Below, one piece after another: positions 1-11,600 of a stretch of DNA of 64,000 nt. The stretch comes from Dioscorea cayenensis subsp. rotundata (lineage: Eukaryota > Streptophyta > Magnoliopsida > Dioscoreales > Dioscoreaceae). The notes under the pieces are model-generated. The model did not search any database and was not told the origin of the DNA. It was given only the letters and a program-made list of their open reading frames with translations. The position numbers were made by a program, and so were the translations under genes. Where the stretch lies: positions 21,116,461 through 21,180,460 of the forward strand of contig NC_052481.1 in the NCBI RefSeq assembly GCF_009730915.1, given 5' to 3'. How positions within the stretch are numbered: position 1 is the first letter of the stretch; every line of letters begins with the position of its first letter.

Positions 1-387
1 AGCAAAGCCATTTTCATCACCACTATGTTTATTTTTTTCTTGCTGCAGGGTCCTATTTTGGTAGCCAACAACACCCATGCATGTGTGCATCAAATTTTAT
101 TTTCTGGGTTTAGATGGAGGGATTCATTCTGTTAAGAGGGCTTGGTTTTGGTTCTGTGGTTAGCTTTTTGCTTGTTTCAATTAAATTGTTTATTTTTTTG
201 AAAAAGAAGACTTTTGCTTATTTCATTTTATTATTTTTTTTTTTTTTAAAGAAGCCTTTTCTATGATTCCAAAGTTGTGCTTTTGGATTCATAAAATTGG
301 CTTCTATTGAGATTGGCTACAATATGACTTGCCTGGATGTGTAATTAATTGATCACTTATTATAAACATGATTCACATACAAATTTG
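1..387. other. AT-rich non-coding DNA upstream of APO fragment
   Basis: No coding exon can be supported here. It contains T-rich tracts and a pyrimidine-rich stretch ending in cag near 49 that could be a splice acceptor. Because a piece of an APO coding exon lies immediately downstream, this may be intron of a gene that starts left of the window, or simply unrelated DNA. The similarity to the right-hand APO gene stops at about 388. Confidence 0.35.
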
Positions 388-562
388 CTTGCTATGTGTG
401 CAAGCAGGTGTGCAGATACCTGATGCTTACAGACCAATGATGCGGATCGACATTGTGGTTCCAGAAGGGTTTTTACCCAGACTTATGCTTGATCTCTTGT
501 CTTATGCTCCTACCCATAACAATGATGATGATGTCAAAATAATTAAAACTTGTTATCCTTGA
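388..562 (+). pseudogene. APO protein 3'-end fragment (degenerate copy)
   Basis: About 23 codons, beginning at the Leu-Cys-Val-Gln-Ala-Gly stretch and running through IPDAYRPMMRIDIVVP, match the C-terminal part of the APO domain encoded at 63668-64000 on the other strand. APO proteins (Accumulation of Photosystem One; DUF794) are plant organellar RNA-binding proteins. After VVP the two copies diverge. The right copy has a short acidic end and a stop, while this copy lacks those codons and reads about 30 unrelated residues, which are really the homologue of the other gene's 3' non-coding DNA. Only the last portion of the domain is visible, and the zinc-ligand-like Cys/His part is absent here. 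I read it as a truncated duplicate. It could instead be the last exon of a gene extending left of the window. Confidence 0.6.
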
Positions 563-1005
563 CTAGTTGGCCAATTATGTGATTTTATTTCATATATCTT
601 GAATATGTATGGTTTAGTTTTATTATGTTCGATGCAAATCTAATGTGTATTATATTGATTTGATTCGACGCAAAAGCTTAAATTGATAGGATGAGAGATC
701 CGGGTTTGTATCTTTGCATCTTATTGTATTGATCTTGTAAAATCAATTGATCAAGTCTGGAAATTATGTTCAACACAAATCAAATATATATTATATGCAT
801 AGTGTACATGGTAGATTCAAATTTTTGTTTTATCAAACCAGCAACACATAGCTATGATTGGGGATCTTTGACCATAGTTTTAGAAAAATTCTCAATTACC
901 ATGACCTGACTTACTCAAAAAGGACATCAATGGAATCTGAGTTACTTAAAAAGGACACCAATACAAACACTGTGATACATCATTATGGTGGCTGCCGCTC
1001 TTTAT
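388..1005 (+). repeat. Left arm of an inverted duplication (APO 3' end plus glucanase 3'UTR)
   Basis: Read on the plus strand, this segment aligns collinearly with the minus strand of about 63752 down to 63120. Shared landmarks in order are: the APO codons; the phrase aaacttgttatccttga; gattttatttcat; a cgacgcaaa block; a stretch ending caaatatatatt; a gctatgattggggatcttt-like stretch; and the aaaggacaccaata...tgtgatacatcat stretch. The last one is the reverse complement of the glucanase 3'UTR at about 63138-63175. Identity looks like roughly 70-80 percent with small indels. The arm ends where the putative MITE begins. Confidence 0.8.
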
Positions 1006-1008
1006 TTA

Positions 1009-1385
1009 GGGTGTGTTTGTTTGGGTGTATTTGGTTTTACATGTAAAACCAAATACTTTACTTTATAAAATTCATTGTTTGTTTGAGTGTATTTAGCAAA
1101 TCCTCGATGTAATCGAGATTACATCACAATAGTTTTTGGATGTGTTTTGGCTTTTACGCCCCAAATTGGGCGTAAAACCAAATCCTGTGAGTTGAAAACC
1201 AATGTATATATATAAATACATGCATACATACACATACATATACACATACACATACATTTATATATTTATATAAACATATACAGGTACTTTTACACATATA
1301 CATATACATACTCATATACATATATGTAGATATACATATACTTATACATATATATATATATATATATATTCATATACGTATATAT

Positions 1386-1427
<42 letters not shown>

Positions 1428-1443
1428 TCATATACATATTTTT

Positions 1444-1523
<80 letters not shown>

Positions 1524-1965
1524 ATATATGTATACATATACTTATACATATATATATACTTATATATGTATATATATATACATATATATACATACATATA
1601 CATGTACTTATACCAATATATATTTATATACATATATACACACACATATACATGTACTTATACAAATATATATATATATATACTCATATACATATATGTA
1701 TATATACACATGTATATATATATGTATATTTATACATATATATACTCATATACATATATATATATACACACATATACACATGCATTTTCCAATTACAGAT
1801 TTACAAATCCTTTCAAACAAATATAAAATTTTATAATACAGTAATTTCAGTTACATCTAACCAAACACAAGATTTGATTGCACTGTATTTTGAAAACCAA
1901 GTATTTCTAATTACATTGTAATTAGAAATCCACTGCATTTAGAATTACATCCAACCATAGTATAT
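1009..1965. mobile_element. Putative MITE containing a long TA microsatellite
   Basis: The left end reads gggtgtgtttgtttgggtg. Near the right, ctaaccaaacaca (about 1857-1869) and a second tacatccaacc (about 1940) are rough reverse complements of it, as expected of terminal inverted repeats. Several short palindromes occur: ggttttacatgtaaaacc near 1031, a ttttacgcccc/gggcgtaaaa pair near 1153-1180, and a tttctaattac/gtaattagaaa pair near 1904-1929. There is no coding potential. The exact ends and target duplication are not resolved, so the class is uncertain. Confidence 0.35.
1200..1785. repeat. Very long TA / TACA-type microsatellite
   Basis: Nearly 600 bases consist of (TA)n runs mixed with tacata, catata and tatgta variants, the purest stretch being about 1450-1520. 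All open frames here encode only repetitive Tyr-Ile-Thr-Met-His strings and are not genes. The length probably varies between individuals. Confidence 0.95.
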
Positions 1966-2089
1966 CTCTGTACTTTTTTTTTATGGCTCTAACTTTAATT
2001 TAAATGTAATTTATCCAATTTTTTCAAAAAAAAATTCACAAATACTGACAAAAGTTGTTTAATGTAAACTGAAGGTTTTCACCCTTTTC

Positions 2090-4761
2090 GTGTTTTACAA
2101 AATATTCACCCTTCTCTTAGTCGTCTTCAGCAAACTTTCCATTATTCGACGCAAAAAATTCATTTTGGAAATAAAAAATCAATTTTCCATTGTTCTCAAA
2201 TGTCTTCGCACCGATAATGCTTTTAGAATTTGTCTCTTCTCAGCAGAAATTCTTTTATGTCAGCCCTTTGGGATTATTCATCAAACCACCCGTCCCACAC
2301 ACTTCTCAACAAAATGGAGTAGCTGAAAGAAAGCATCGTCACATCTTGGATGTTGCACGCACTCTCTTGGTAGAGCGTAATATTCCTATGTATTTGTGGT
2401 CTCGATGCTATCTCGATCGCAGTCTATCTTATTAATCGTATGCCTTCCGCACCCTTAGGGGAGAGGTTCCTTTACGTCGCTTTTCTACCTAATACCGAAA
2501 GTCGTTTCACTTATCCCCTCGTGTTTTCGGGCTGTGTTGGTTTTTGTTCAGATTTAACCCTAGTTTGGACAAGTTACGCCCTGCTGCGCTTTAAATGTGT
2601 TTTTGTTGGTTATTCCCGCACCCAACGTGGATATCGGTTGTTTCATCCGACTAGCTCGAAGTATTTTGTGTCTACGGATGTCACGCTTTTTGAGTCTCAA
2701 TCATTTTTTTCTCGATCTCGGGCTCACGATATGTTAACTACGCTCATCTCGATATTGTTCTCCCCATCCCCTGCTCCCTCGGTCCCCTCCGCCCGCGCCT
2801 ATGCCTAGTGCGACGCTCCTCCATTGGATATGATGTTGGTCGTTTTGGACGGGTTTATCATCGACGCCAACGTGTACCGCCAGCCACTCCGCCCCTCCGG
2901 TCCTCTCCCCGACCATGCGATCCGCTCTCGATCTTCCCATTGCCTTTCACAAAGGTATTCGTTCTTGTACTAAATATCCCATCTCCCTTTTTATTTCTTA
3001 TGATAATCTTCACCCGTCCTTCAGCACATTTGCTCTTTCCCTGTCTCGCCGAAAGTCAATTCGCAGGACTCTACGAGATGCGCGCTTTGCTTTCCACAAT
3101 GGCAAACGACAAATGGATGAGAAAAATGGAAGCCTTGAGATCTCGTGGTACATGGGACGCTTGTGCCTCGCCTGCGATGCCCAAAGATCGCCACTCACGA
3201 TGGGTCTTCTCGTCAAGCTACAAAGCGGATGGTGCAGCTTGATCGCTAAAAAGCCCTGTTAGTGGCCCGTGGTTTTACTCAAACTTATGGTGTTGATTAT
3301 GCCGAGACTTTTTTCACCCGCTGCTCGTCTCGAATTCCATTCGCATTCTACCTGCTTGGTAGTTATGAATCGATCATGGACACTCGTCAACTTGATGTGA
3401 AGAATGCCTTTCTCTATGGAGACTTAGTTGAGATCAGTGTTTATGGAGCAACCTCCCGGGTATGTTGCTTAGGGGAGAATCTAGTCTGCCAGCTCAAGAA
3501 AGCGATCTATGGTCTGAAACAAAGTCCTCGTGCATGGTTTGACAAATTTAGTGTAATTGCAGTTGTAGATGGTTTTCGCAGGTGTAATGTGGATCATTCT
3601 GTGTTCTATAAGAACACTTCATCCCGGGTTAGTGTTGTACTTGATGTATATGTCGATGACATCTTGTTGACGGTGCAGTGATCGCCGTGGAATCTGAGAG
3701 AACTAAGGAGCATTTAATGAAGCATTTCGCTACACGAGACATCGGACGACCCGATACTTCCTTGGTATTGAGTTTGCATATGCCAAAGGAAAGACGACGC
3801 CTCACAGGGAAGTATGTGTTGGACTTACTTGAGGAGATCGGGTTTATTGGGTTGTAAACCGGAGAATACACCTATTGAGCGAGCCACCACCCTTTTTGGG
3901 AGACATCTTCCCCATTTCTCAAAGATCCTGGTCAATACAGACGTTTGATTGGCAAGCTCATTTATCTAACTGTTACTCGTCCTGATATATGTTACGCAGT
4001 TGGACTCCTGAGTCGGGTTTATGCACGAGCCACGAGAGTTTATCGGCAGTGGGTGCTCCGAGGGTTCTTGCATATGTTAAAGGAGCTCGGCAAAGGTCTT
4101 CTACTAAAAAATCATGGTCACCCTAGACGTTGCAGCGATATTCCGACTCGGGTTATCGCTGGTGATAGAGGAGCATGAAAGTCTACGTCGGGCTTCAGAC
4201 GTATGTCGGTGGAAACTTGGTTTACTTTGGCGAAGCAAGAAACGAATGTGGTTTTCGAGATCAAGTGCGAGCAGGTAGTACGATCGATGTCATGAGCGGC
4301 TTGTGAGATGGTTTGGGTGCAGTATTTTCTATCCGAAAGTTAGGATTCCCCTATCACAATACCCTATGCAGATGTTGTGTGATAACCGAGCCGCCATCTT
4401 CATTGCAAATAATCCAACATTCCATGAGCGTACCAAGCATGTGGAGGTTGATTGTCACTATGTTCGTGATATGGTACTAAAGGGAGTCATCTCTACGCCT
4501 GTGATACCCGATCGTCTCGAGCAATCGACGGATATCTTCACCAAAGGTTTAAATGTTAAAGTCTTTATTAATCTATGTAACAAAAGTCGGCATGCTCGAT
4601 ATATATGCTCCAGCTGAGGGAAAGTGTTAGAGTTATGTTATAGTTTATATTTGGTTAATGGGCCATACTGGGCCCATACCACAAAACCCTAATATTTCTC
4701 TATATATATCCTTGTACTCCTTTACTAATGAGATATACAAATTATTTCTCCTATTCTCACA
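2090..4761 (+). mobile_element. Decayed Ty1-copia retrotransposon, 5'-truncated
   Basis: Fragments of the pol polyprotein occur in canonical copia order on the plus strand. Late integrase comes first (NGVAERKHRHILDVARTLL at about 2317-2373), then the post-integrase segment with a CVFVGYS motif (about 2596). Reverse transcriptase follows (GVDYAETF near 3288, QLDVKNAFLYGDL near 3390, IYGLKQSPRAWFDKF near 3510, YVDDILL near 3648). RNase H is last (RPDICYAVGLLSRV near 3980, CDNRAAIFIANNP near 4380, ERTKHVEVDCHYVRD near 4429). Many frameshifts and stops separate these pieces. Gag, protease, the first half of integrase and the 5' LTR are missing. The element lies in a copy of block A; the paralogous site at about 44620 is unoccupied. 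It is a dead copy. Confidence 0.85.
4625..4761 (+). repeat. 3' LTR of the Ty1-copia element
   Basis: A purine-rich gctgagggaaag tract immediately precedes TGTTAGAGTTATG, and the block ends with ctcaca, giving the standard TG...CA limits and a short LTR of about 137 bp. It contains a tatatata promoter-like stretch near 4701. Block-A sequence resumes directly afterwards at aaaatcatttcccataat, which the copy at about 44625 shows uninterrupted. No matching 5' LTR was found. Confidence 0.7.
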
Positions 4762-6060
4762 AAAATCATTTCCCATAATAAGGAAGATGAACTCAAGGCA
4801 AGTAGAAGGTACACTGTGGAACATTGATGATTTCATCTACATGGCCATATGCGCCAATGTCTGAATAAAAACAAGATCCAAGCAAATAATTCCTTAATCT
4901 CATTCTGTACACAAACATATGCATTATTAGAAAGACAAATTTATTCCATATTTGAATGAATTGGTACCAAAGGAAACCATTCATTCTGATCAACATCGCT
5001 AAAATATGCTTGACTATAATCAAGAAATTGATTATATAGTCAGCACCATCAAATGCAGTTATTTTAGTAGAATGGAAACAAGTTAACAGGGACGAAACCT
5101 TTTATTCTCAACCAGAGTACAAGAGAGGAATGTTTAGCATTATAACAGAATTTATTATCAAACGCCTGTGAAGAAAACAATAGACAAAATATTAGCTTCA
5201 AAATACGTGTGATTATAAATCCAAGCTAAAATAATTAGGAGCATAACTTCAAAACTAGTGAATCCCTAAAATCAAGTCTTTTATTATCAGAAGGGAAAAC
5301 AACAGGGCATTGTGCAATACTTTCTCGTCAGAAAAAATATCAAAGCACCTTATTATAGCACCACTTGTAAAGTATTCCATTTTTCATTCTCCTCTAATAA
5401 GGGTAGAAACTACAGCATGTCTTGACAACAGACGTGAACATATAGCAAAACTAAGCTACACCAACCCATGTTTGCCAAACTTCTCCGAAATTTTGTCCCA
5501 AAACTACATATCCAAACAGCCAAAACGAAATTAAACCTCCAATTCTTGGATTTCTAAAACCCTAATACAGAATTCAAGATAAAAAAAGGATTAAATTTTC
5601 AGTAGGAAATCAAAATCACGAATCCTGAAAATTAAGAGTCAAGATCCAAGATGGCCAAAGATATACCAATCGGCCTTGTTCGTAGTCTTCGACGCAGACG
5701 AAACCGATGAGGAGGTCATCGACGGCCTCGAAAGCGGCATTGCCATCGACGCCGAAGTCGAAGTCCTCGTCAGCTAGGAACGTTGATAATGTAGTTCGAT
5801 GATGGGCTTATCAACCTCCATCATCCAACGGGCTAGCACCTCGTGCACCACCGAACTCGCAACCTCCGCCATCGCCGCGCCTCTTCTCCGGCTCCTCCAT
5901 TGCGGCGATAGCTCAATGAGGCTTTGGAAGCTCGAGGAGCTTTATGAGCGGGTTTGGTAGGTAAACGGGCGCGGTTGGGTTCGAACCTAATTGGCTGACC
6001 AATTAATTAGCTGGTTGTGTGGCAACGTTGACACTTGGTTAGACCTCCTCTAGGGTCATG
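4762..6060. repeat. Block A, copy 1 of the RLP-cluster module
   Basis: This is the first of four copies of the same segment (others about 28530-30622, 35690-37240, 43797-47870). Shared landmarks include gaagatgaactcaaggcaag, catgtcttgacaacag-type sequence, ccatgtttgccaaacttctc, and a GC-richer end carrying a first-exon-like fragment. Its left part is cut off by the copia element. No complete gene lies in it. Confidence 0.8.
5667..5872 (-). pseudogene. First-exon-like fragment of an unidentified gene, copy 1
   Basis: On the minus strand an ATG at 5872 opens MAEVASSVVHEVLARWM. The later part, after a frame change, encodes an acidic stretch with ADEDFDFGVDGN and FEAVDDLL, ending at a plausible splice donor (ttg|gtatat). 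The copy at 30279-30485 keeps the whole reading frame, whereas here an indel causes a stop after about 32 codons. The acidic VDDLL-type stretch recalls N-termini of plant GATA factors, but no zinc finger is present, so identity is unproven. There is no downstream exon nearby, so it is a captured fragment rather than a working gene. Confidence 0.45.
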
Positions 6061-6092
6061 TTGAGTCGATTTCGCTTATAAAAAAGTAAATA

Positions 6093-6147
<55 letters not shown>

Positions 6148-6150
<3 letters not shown>

Positions 6151-6241
6151 TTGAATAAACTACAAATTTATTAAAAAAAAACAAACGAGAACAAAACAGA
6201 AATATAAAAGCAACAAAACAAAACAAAACAAAAATGCAACT
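6148..6241 (-). mobile_element. L1 LINE 3'-tail fragment (minus), split by another tail
   Basis: The stretch gaataaactacaaatttatt followed by an adenine-rich segment is the reverse complement of the family's 3' end (aataaatttgtggtttatc). It continues after 6354, because a second tail in the opposite orientation has inserted at 6242. Confidence 0.55.
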
Positions 6242-6342
6242 TTTTCTACTTAACTTTTGTTGATGGTACCTTTTACCGTAGTATTCCCCTGTATTTCTTC
6301 TTTTGCAATAAATCAGTGGTTCATCCATTTTATTCAAAAAAA
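6242..6342 (+). mobile_element. About 100-bp L1 LINE 3'-tail insertion with target duplication
   Basis: It ends caataaatcagtggttcatc plus an A-rich tail, matching the family 3' end. The direct repeat aaaaatgcaact flanks it on both sides (about 6230-6241 and 6343-6354). It is a severely 5'-truncated LINE copy nested in an older tail. Confidence 0.7.
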
Positions 6343-6799
6343 AAAAATGCAACTATGCAAACAAGTAAACAACGACCCTCTAAAAAATAGTTAGAATTTG
6401 TTATTTATTTATTTATTTTTAAAAAAGGGATAACAGCTTGTTGTATAAAGAGGAGGCAGTTTTAGGCTTTTAGCCTAGCAAAATAATACAAGATAAGGCA
6501 AACAAAATAAGAAAGCCAAAACTAACTTATTAGCAATGCATGATGAAGTCTTGAAAATCCTTAGCGGTGAATGCAAGTCTTCGTAGAATATAACATACTA
6601 GCAAAAGATAGTGGTGATACTTTGAAAATAATCATCAAAGATGATCATTTATATATTAATGGACACTGGAATGAACTTTTGGAGTTGAGTCTTTACGAAA
6701 ATTAACATTATGCAAACAAAAAATATTGATCCTATATTTAATAGTTAAGGTGAAATTATTGATTTTGATGAAATTTTTTTGAAATTAACTTAAATAATT

Positions 6800-6968
6800 T
6801 TTTTTTAATAATAGGCGACAAGCGCTTTTTTTTAATGAATAGAGCCCGGATGTACAGTGTATGAACAATGTATAAACAGTATATAAACAGTACTGCCAGG
6901 GGAGGGATTTGAACCTATGACCTCCCCCTTTACACTTTGGTGTCATACCACTAAACTATCCAATGGTT
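6800..6968 (-). mobile_element. tRNA-derived SINE
   Basis: Read on the minus strand, it starts caaccattggatagtttagt. It has an A-box-like tagtttagtggtatgac and a B-box-like ggttcaaatccctcc, then a non-tRNA body and a tail with gcgcttgtcgcc followed by a T/A-rich end. The flanking direct repeats gaaattaacttaaataatt (6781-6799) and gatttaacttaaataatt (6969-6986) are the target duplication. The spacer copy at 49440 shows the single, unoccupied site. It shares the cttgtcgc tail motif with the SINE at 20555. Confidence 0.8.
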
Positions 6969-7329
6969 GATTTAACTTAAATAATTACTTTGATTATTTT
7001 AAACTTTAATAATCGTTTTGTTTCTAACAAATCTAAATCATAAAGAAGAAAACACTCTAAGTTTAATAATGTCCACGCTCAAAAACAAAGAAAATATATG
7101 AATCTATGGAAAAGTATTTATCTTTAAAATAAAAATAATATTAAAAATAATCATAAATATTCACAAATTCTCATTTTGCTAAATCATATTACTTAAGCTC
7201 AAAGACAAAATATTCAACATGGACCATTTAGCCATTGGTATCGTGCAACATATTAAAGTAAAATTCACTACATAAAGAAATCAATTATTTTCAACAACAA
7301 AATTATGCGATAAGCAAGCATGGTTAATG

Positions 7330-7465
7330 TTAAGACAGGGACCCACCACCCTAACTTCTTCATAACCGCAGTTACAGGGAAGGGTTGGTGGTGGTATATC
7401 AACTAGAGAGAAGCGTCTCCCACAGGCGATGTGGGACTATGGTCCTGAGCCACTGCGTCCCAATA
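7330..7465. other. Unclassified ~140-bp insertion
   Basis: Absent from the paralogous spacer at about 50090. It contains ccaccaccctaac and, about 45 bases later, its near-reverse complement gggttggtggtgg, which could form a hairpin. It may be a small MITE or SINE; I do not recognise it. Confidence 0.4.
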
Positions 7466-7984
7466 GTTAAATTATAGAATCTAATAATGAGAGAAATTTT
7501 GTAAACTGTTGGATATGAGCCACCCCAAGCCCATCTCTTACACACCCAAACTTAGCCTTTGTTTCTCATAAGTTCTATAGAAAAGTTATAGTCCCATTTC
7601 AGAAAAGTTCTCATTATCTTTTATAGATTTTTTGTCCCAATTACTGTGCAAAGTGCTTTAAGAGAGACTATGCTTGGTTTTACTTTGTCTTTTTGGTATT
7701 TTTTCATTTATTATTTTACTTTCTCAATCTTCCCAATGGATAATTTTTTAATTGTTGATCTACCACTATATAAACCTCCCTTTATTTTATACTTCATCTT
7801 TATCTCTGTTTTCTCAAACTCTTCTCTTTGCTGAACATGCTATGCAAAGAAATTGTTTTACTTGAAAGAAAGTATATCATAGCCCTTGGAGTGAAATCAT
7901 TGTATCTATACGAAAATGCCTAATTCAGTGTTAGGACAATGCTTAGCACACTTAATCCTAGACCAGATCCTTCTAATACTATTT

Positions 7985-8065
7985 TATTATCATAATAAAT
8001 TTTATTGTTAATTTAATTGCATGTTCAGTAATAAATTTATGGTTTATCCACTAAAAAAATTCATT
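7985..8065 (+). mobile_element. L1 LINE 3'-tail fragment
   Basis: The phrase aataaatttatggtttatcc plus an A-rich end matches the 3' terminus of the LINE family in this window. It lies inside extra DNA not present in the paralogous spacer. No clear target duplication was resolved. Confidence 0.5.
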
Positions 8066-8601
8066 CCATGCTATAATTGCAAAATGTTTTCAGCATAAAC
8101 TGGCTCAATTCCAAAGGAAAGATATCTGATTTTGCAGAAAAACATCTAGCATGAATACAATAGGTATTGAATGTTCACATATTGTCATATTGCTATACCA
8201 AGCCTATTAAAGCAAAATTTATATTATATAGAAAGGACTGAAACCATTGTGGTTTCTGCAATTTACTTGGCTGGACCAAAATTAAAAAGAAAAAAAAAAG
8301 AAAAGAAAAGAAAAAAAAGTAAATCATATCTGTTGTATTAAATTGATTATTTTTGAGGAACAGGATGTGCTATGCTATAATTTATTGAAGTCCAAAGAAC
8401 CATTCTTAGGAGCTTTCACTGCTCGCATGCAAGCAAATTTGCATGCGAATCATCTTTATAATGAGAATCAACTACACATCCAAGCAAGCCATCCCACAAT
8501 CAATCTCAAGAGAAGCAATTTTATAAATCTAAAAAGTTAGAATTATAGGGAAAAAAGGGCTTCTTTATTTAAAAAAAAAATCTTCTTTTCAAATAAATGA
8601 A

Positions 8602-11600
8602 TTATAGGGGTGACCTGTTTGGGTCCACCTGCGGAGACCTCTTAGGTCCGCCTGTCATGTATAGTTTATTTATGAATATTATTTCCTGGAATGTTAGGGA
8701 GTGCAGGTCGACCCAGCCAAACGCTTTCTAGTTAAGGACTTTCTTTTGTCTATCGCGCTGGAGGTCTCGTTGTCTTCAAGAGTCTAAACGCGGATTTTTC
8801 CCAATGCAATCTGGAGGGAGGTGGGGGCTCTAAATTTGATGACTTTCGCTTTTTGTGCTGCTGAGGGTCAGTGGGGGCATGGTCATTGGTTGGAATAGTT
8901 CGATTTTAACTGGTTCGGTGCTCTTTATCGGGGAGTTCTGCTTAACTGTAGAATTCCATGATAAACGGGATCATTCTCAGTGGCGGTGCACCTGCATTTA
9001 TGGTCCAAATGCCCGCCATCTCAAACACCCGCTTTTGGGAGGAGATTCGGAGGAGTGGTGGCGGGGGAGGCCTTCCTTGGGTTATCTGTGGAGATTTTAA
9101 TGCGATTTTCTTGGTCAATGACAAAAATTCGGGGATTCCCTGTTTGGATGATATCCACCACGCATGTGGCCTGTTGAATGACCTCTCCTTGTATGAACCT
9201 CCTGCAGTTGGCAGAAGATTTTCTTGGACTAATGGTCATTCGGATCCGAGTTGGGTTAAATTGGATCATTTTTTGATCAATTCTGATTGGGGACTGCGTT
9301 TCCCCAGGGTTATTCGACACCGCTTTCATCGAGGCTTGGATCGGACCATGTTCCGATTCGCCTTGAAGTGGGGACTCACGTCCCTAATCCTAGGCCGTTT
9401 CGTTTTAAGCTGGCGTGGTGCTCTGCTGATGGGTTCCATGACCTAATTCAACTCTGGTGGTCTGAGGGAACCTTTGTTGGTTGTGGGGCCTTTATTTTGG
9501 CTAAAAAAGTTGCTTTGCTTAAGAAGAAGCTAAGGATTTGGGCCAGGACCTGTTTTGGTTCTATCAAACTCAAAAGGTTGGCTCTGTTGAGCGACTTAGA
9601 TACGATTGATGTGGCCAAGGAGACCAGTCCGCTGGGTGAGGCAGACTTAGCTAAGGAGCAGGATCTCCTTCACGAGCTGGGAGTTATTCGTAGGCAGGAG
9701 GAGATTTATTGGAAACAACGCTCTAGAGCGAACTGGCTGAAGGAGGGGGATGCGAATACTAAATTCTTCCACGCTGTAGCGAATGGTCGGAAGAATAGAA
9801 ACTTTATTCCCAGACTTATTCATGAGGGCTCCAGCGTGTTCGATCCCCGGGACATCGGCGGTATGTTCACCTCGGTGTTCAGGACTCAATTCGGATGCCA
9901 ACGTGATTTTAGGTTTCAAATTAATTGGCATCATCTCCTAGCCCTCAAAATCGCCCTGTGGATCTTTCGAACCTTGAGGCTCCGTTCACGGTTGATGAGA
10001 TCAGCGGGCGGTGTTCGCGTTGAGGGGCGATAAAGCACCGGGACCGGATGGCTTTCCTATTCATTTTTTCCAACGCTTTTGGGACATTATCCAAACGGAA
10101 CTGGTGATTCTATGTGAAGATTTCTTTTTTGGGAGGGCCAATTTAGAACGCATAAACTGGGCTTCTATTGCCCTAATTCCTAAGGTGGAATGCCCGGAGT
10201 TGTTGTCGGATTATAGGCCTATCAGTTTGATCAACTCTACCCTCAAGATCATCTCCAAGCTGCTAGCTACTCGACTGAGTAAGGTGATTGGGTATCTTGT
10301 TGACAATTCGCAGTCGGCCTTCGTCAAAGGCAGATGCATTGTTGACAACTATCGCCCTACGGTGAAGAATTGATTTTTAGCATTCATAGCGTAGGCTTCC
10401 GGGCCATATCCTAAAGGTTGATTTCTCAAAGGCGTTTGACTCGGTGGATTGGGACTTTCTCTTTGACCTTCTGGAAGCCAGGGGCTTTGGCAGACGTTGG
10501 GTTGGCTGGATGCGAGCTCTTCTTTTCTCTTCTAAGGCCAATATCCTCGTCAATGGTTCACCAAGTGGGTTTGTGCGTTACCGTCGAGGATTGCGGCAGG
10601 GGGACCCTCTTTCACCCTCTTCTATTCGCTCTGGTGTCGGATGTGTTGGGGACCATGTTCTCTCATGCTTTAAACTCTGGTGTGTTGGTGGGGGTCTCGT
10701 TGGGCAGCCAGGGTAAGATGTGTAATTTGCACTACGCGGACGATTTACTCATCGTAACTTCTGAGGGGTTTGGAGGACTTGCGTATCGTTAAGCTGTTGC
10801 TATATCTGTTCGAAGGGATGTCAGGGCTGGAAACCAACTTCTTAAAAACTTATCTGTTCTCTTCTCGCGCTGACCAACTTCCGAGTCATGCTGAGGCCCT
10901 GACCCTTAGCTGTGCGGTTGGCCGCCTCCCGGTTACATATCTTGGTATACCTATTTCTGGAAAAAGGGCAAGGTAGAGGGACTAGGAAATCCTCATGGCC
11001 AAGGTCCGGGGGAGGTTATCCTCTTGGAAAGCTCGCCAGTTGTCTATCGGTGGTAGACTTACTTTGTTAAATTCGGGTTCTCTCCGCAATTCCAACGTCA
11101 TCGGATGTCTATCTTTCGACTCCAGATGGGTGATCGGGGGAGGTGGATGACTTAGGAGGGACTTTTCTCGTGGTCGGGGCCCTCGATCTAGATAAACCCA
11201 AATGTCGTCTGGTCAGCTGGAAGAGTATTTGCAGACCAAAGGAGTTAGGTGGGTGGGGCATTCTCGATTTGAAGGTTTTTCAACCCTGGCCCTTCTTGGC
11301 AAATGGTGGTGGAAATTGTACTCGGATGCGAGCTGGTGCGAGTGGCCGATTGTGCGTTATAATTATGGGATTTCGATGGAACCTCGCATATTCACCGTCA
11401 CGGAAGGACCTCTTTCTTTTTGGAGCGGTCTTCTCGATCGCTTCACGGCTCTAAGAGGTTGACTCGTGCAAATCGTTTCGATGGTTCCCGACGTTATTCG
11501 GAAAGATAAATGGCTTAAACCGTCGGGCGCCTATGAATATTTGGCCCTCGATTTGTTTTTCGAGTCGAGTAAACCCCTAACGGCACTGTTAAGGATCTTT

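Larger units (their letters stand above)
6061..8601. repeat. Spacer block S, copy 1, with nested insertions
   Basis: This spacer is repeated at about 47870-50265 and, shortened, at 37241-37822. The comparison shows which parts are insertions. A TA run lies at about 6097-6146. LINE tails, a SINE at 6800-6968, an unclassified 140-bp insertion near 7330-7465, and further extra DNA at about 7560-8170 are present here but absent from the other copy. No gene is supported. Confidence 0.7.

Noticed and set aside
368-562. A complete 64-aa gene with its own ATG
   Set aside because: The ATG and first residues lie in non-homologous DNA, and the last ~30 residues come from what is 3' non-coding DNA in the other copy. 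It is a fragment of an APO gene.
1342-1921. Several overlapping open frames of 60-100 codons on both strands
   Set aside because: They are translations of the TA/TACA microsatellite (Tyr-Ile, Thr-Tyr, Met-Tyr repeats) and not proteins.
6900-6968. Possible tRNA gene (A box and B box visible on the minus strand)
   Set aside because: No full cloverleaf or 3' acceptor pairing is evident. The unit continues into a SINE body and tail and is flanked by a target duplication.
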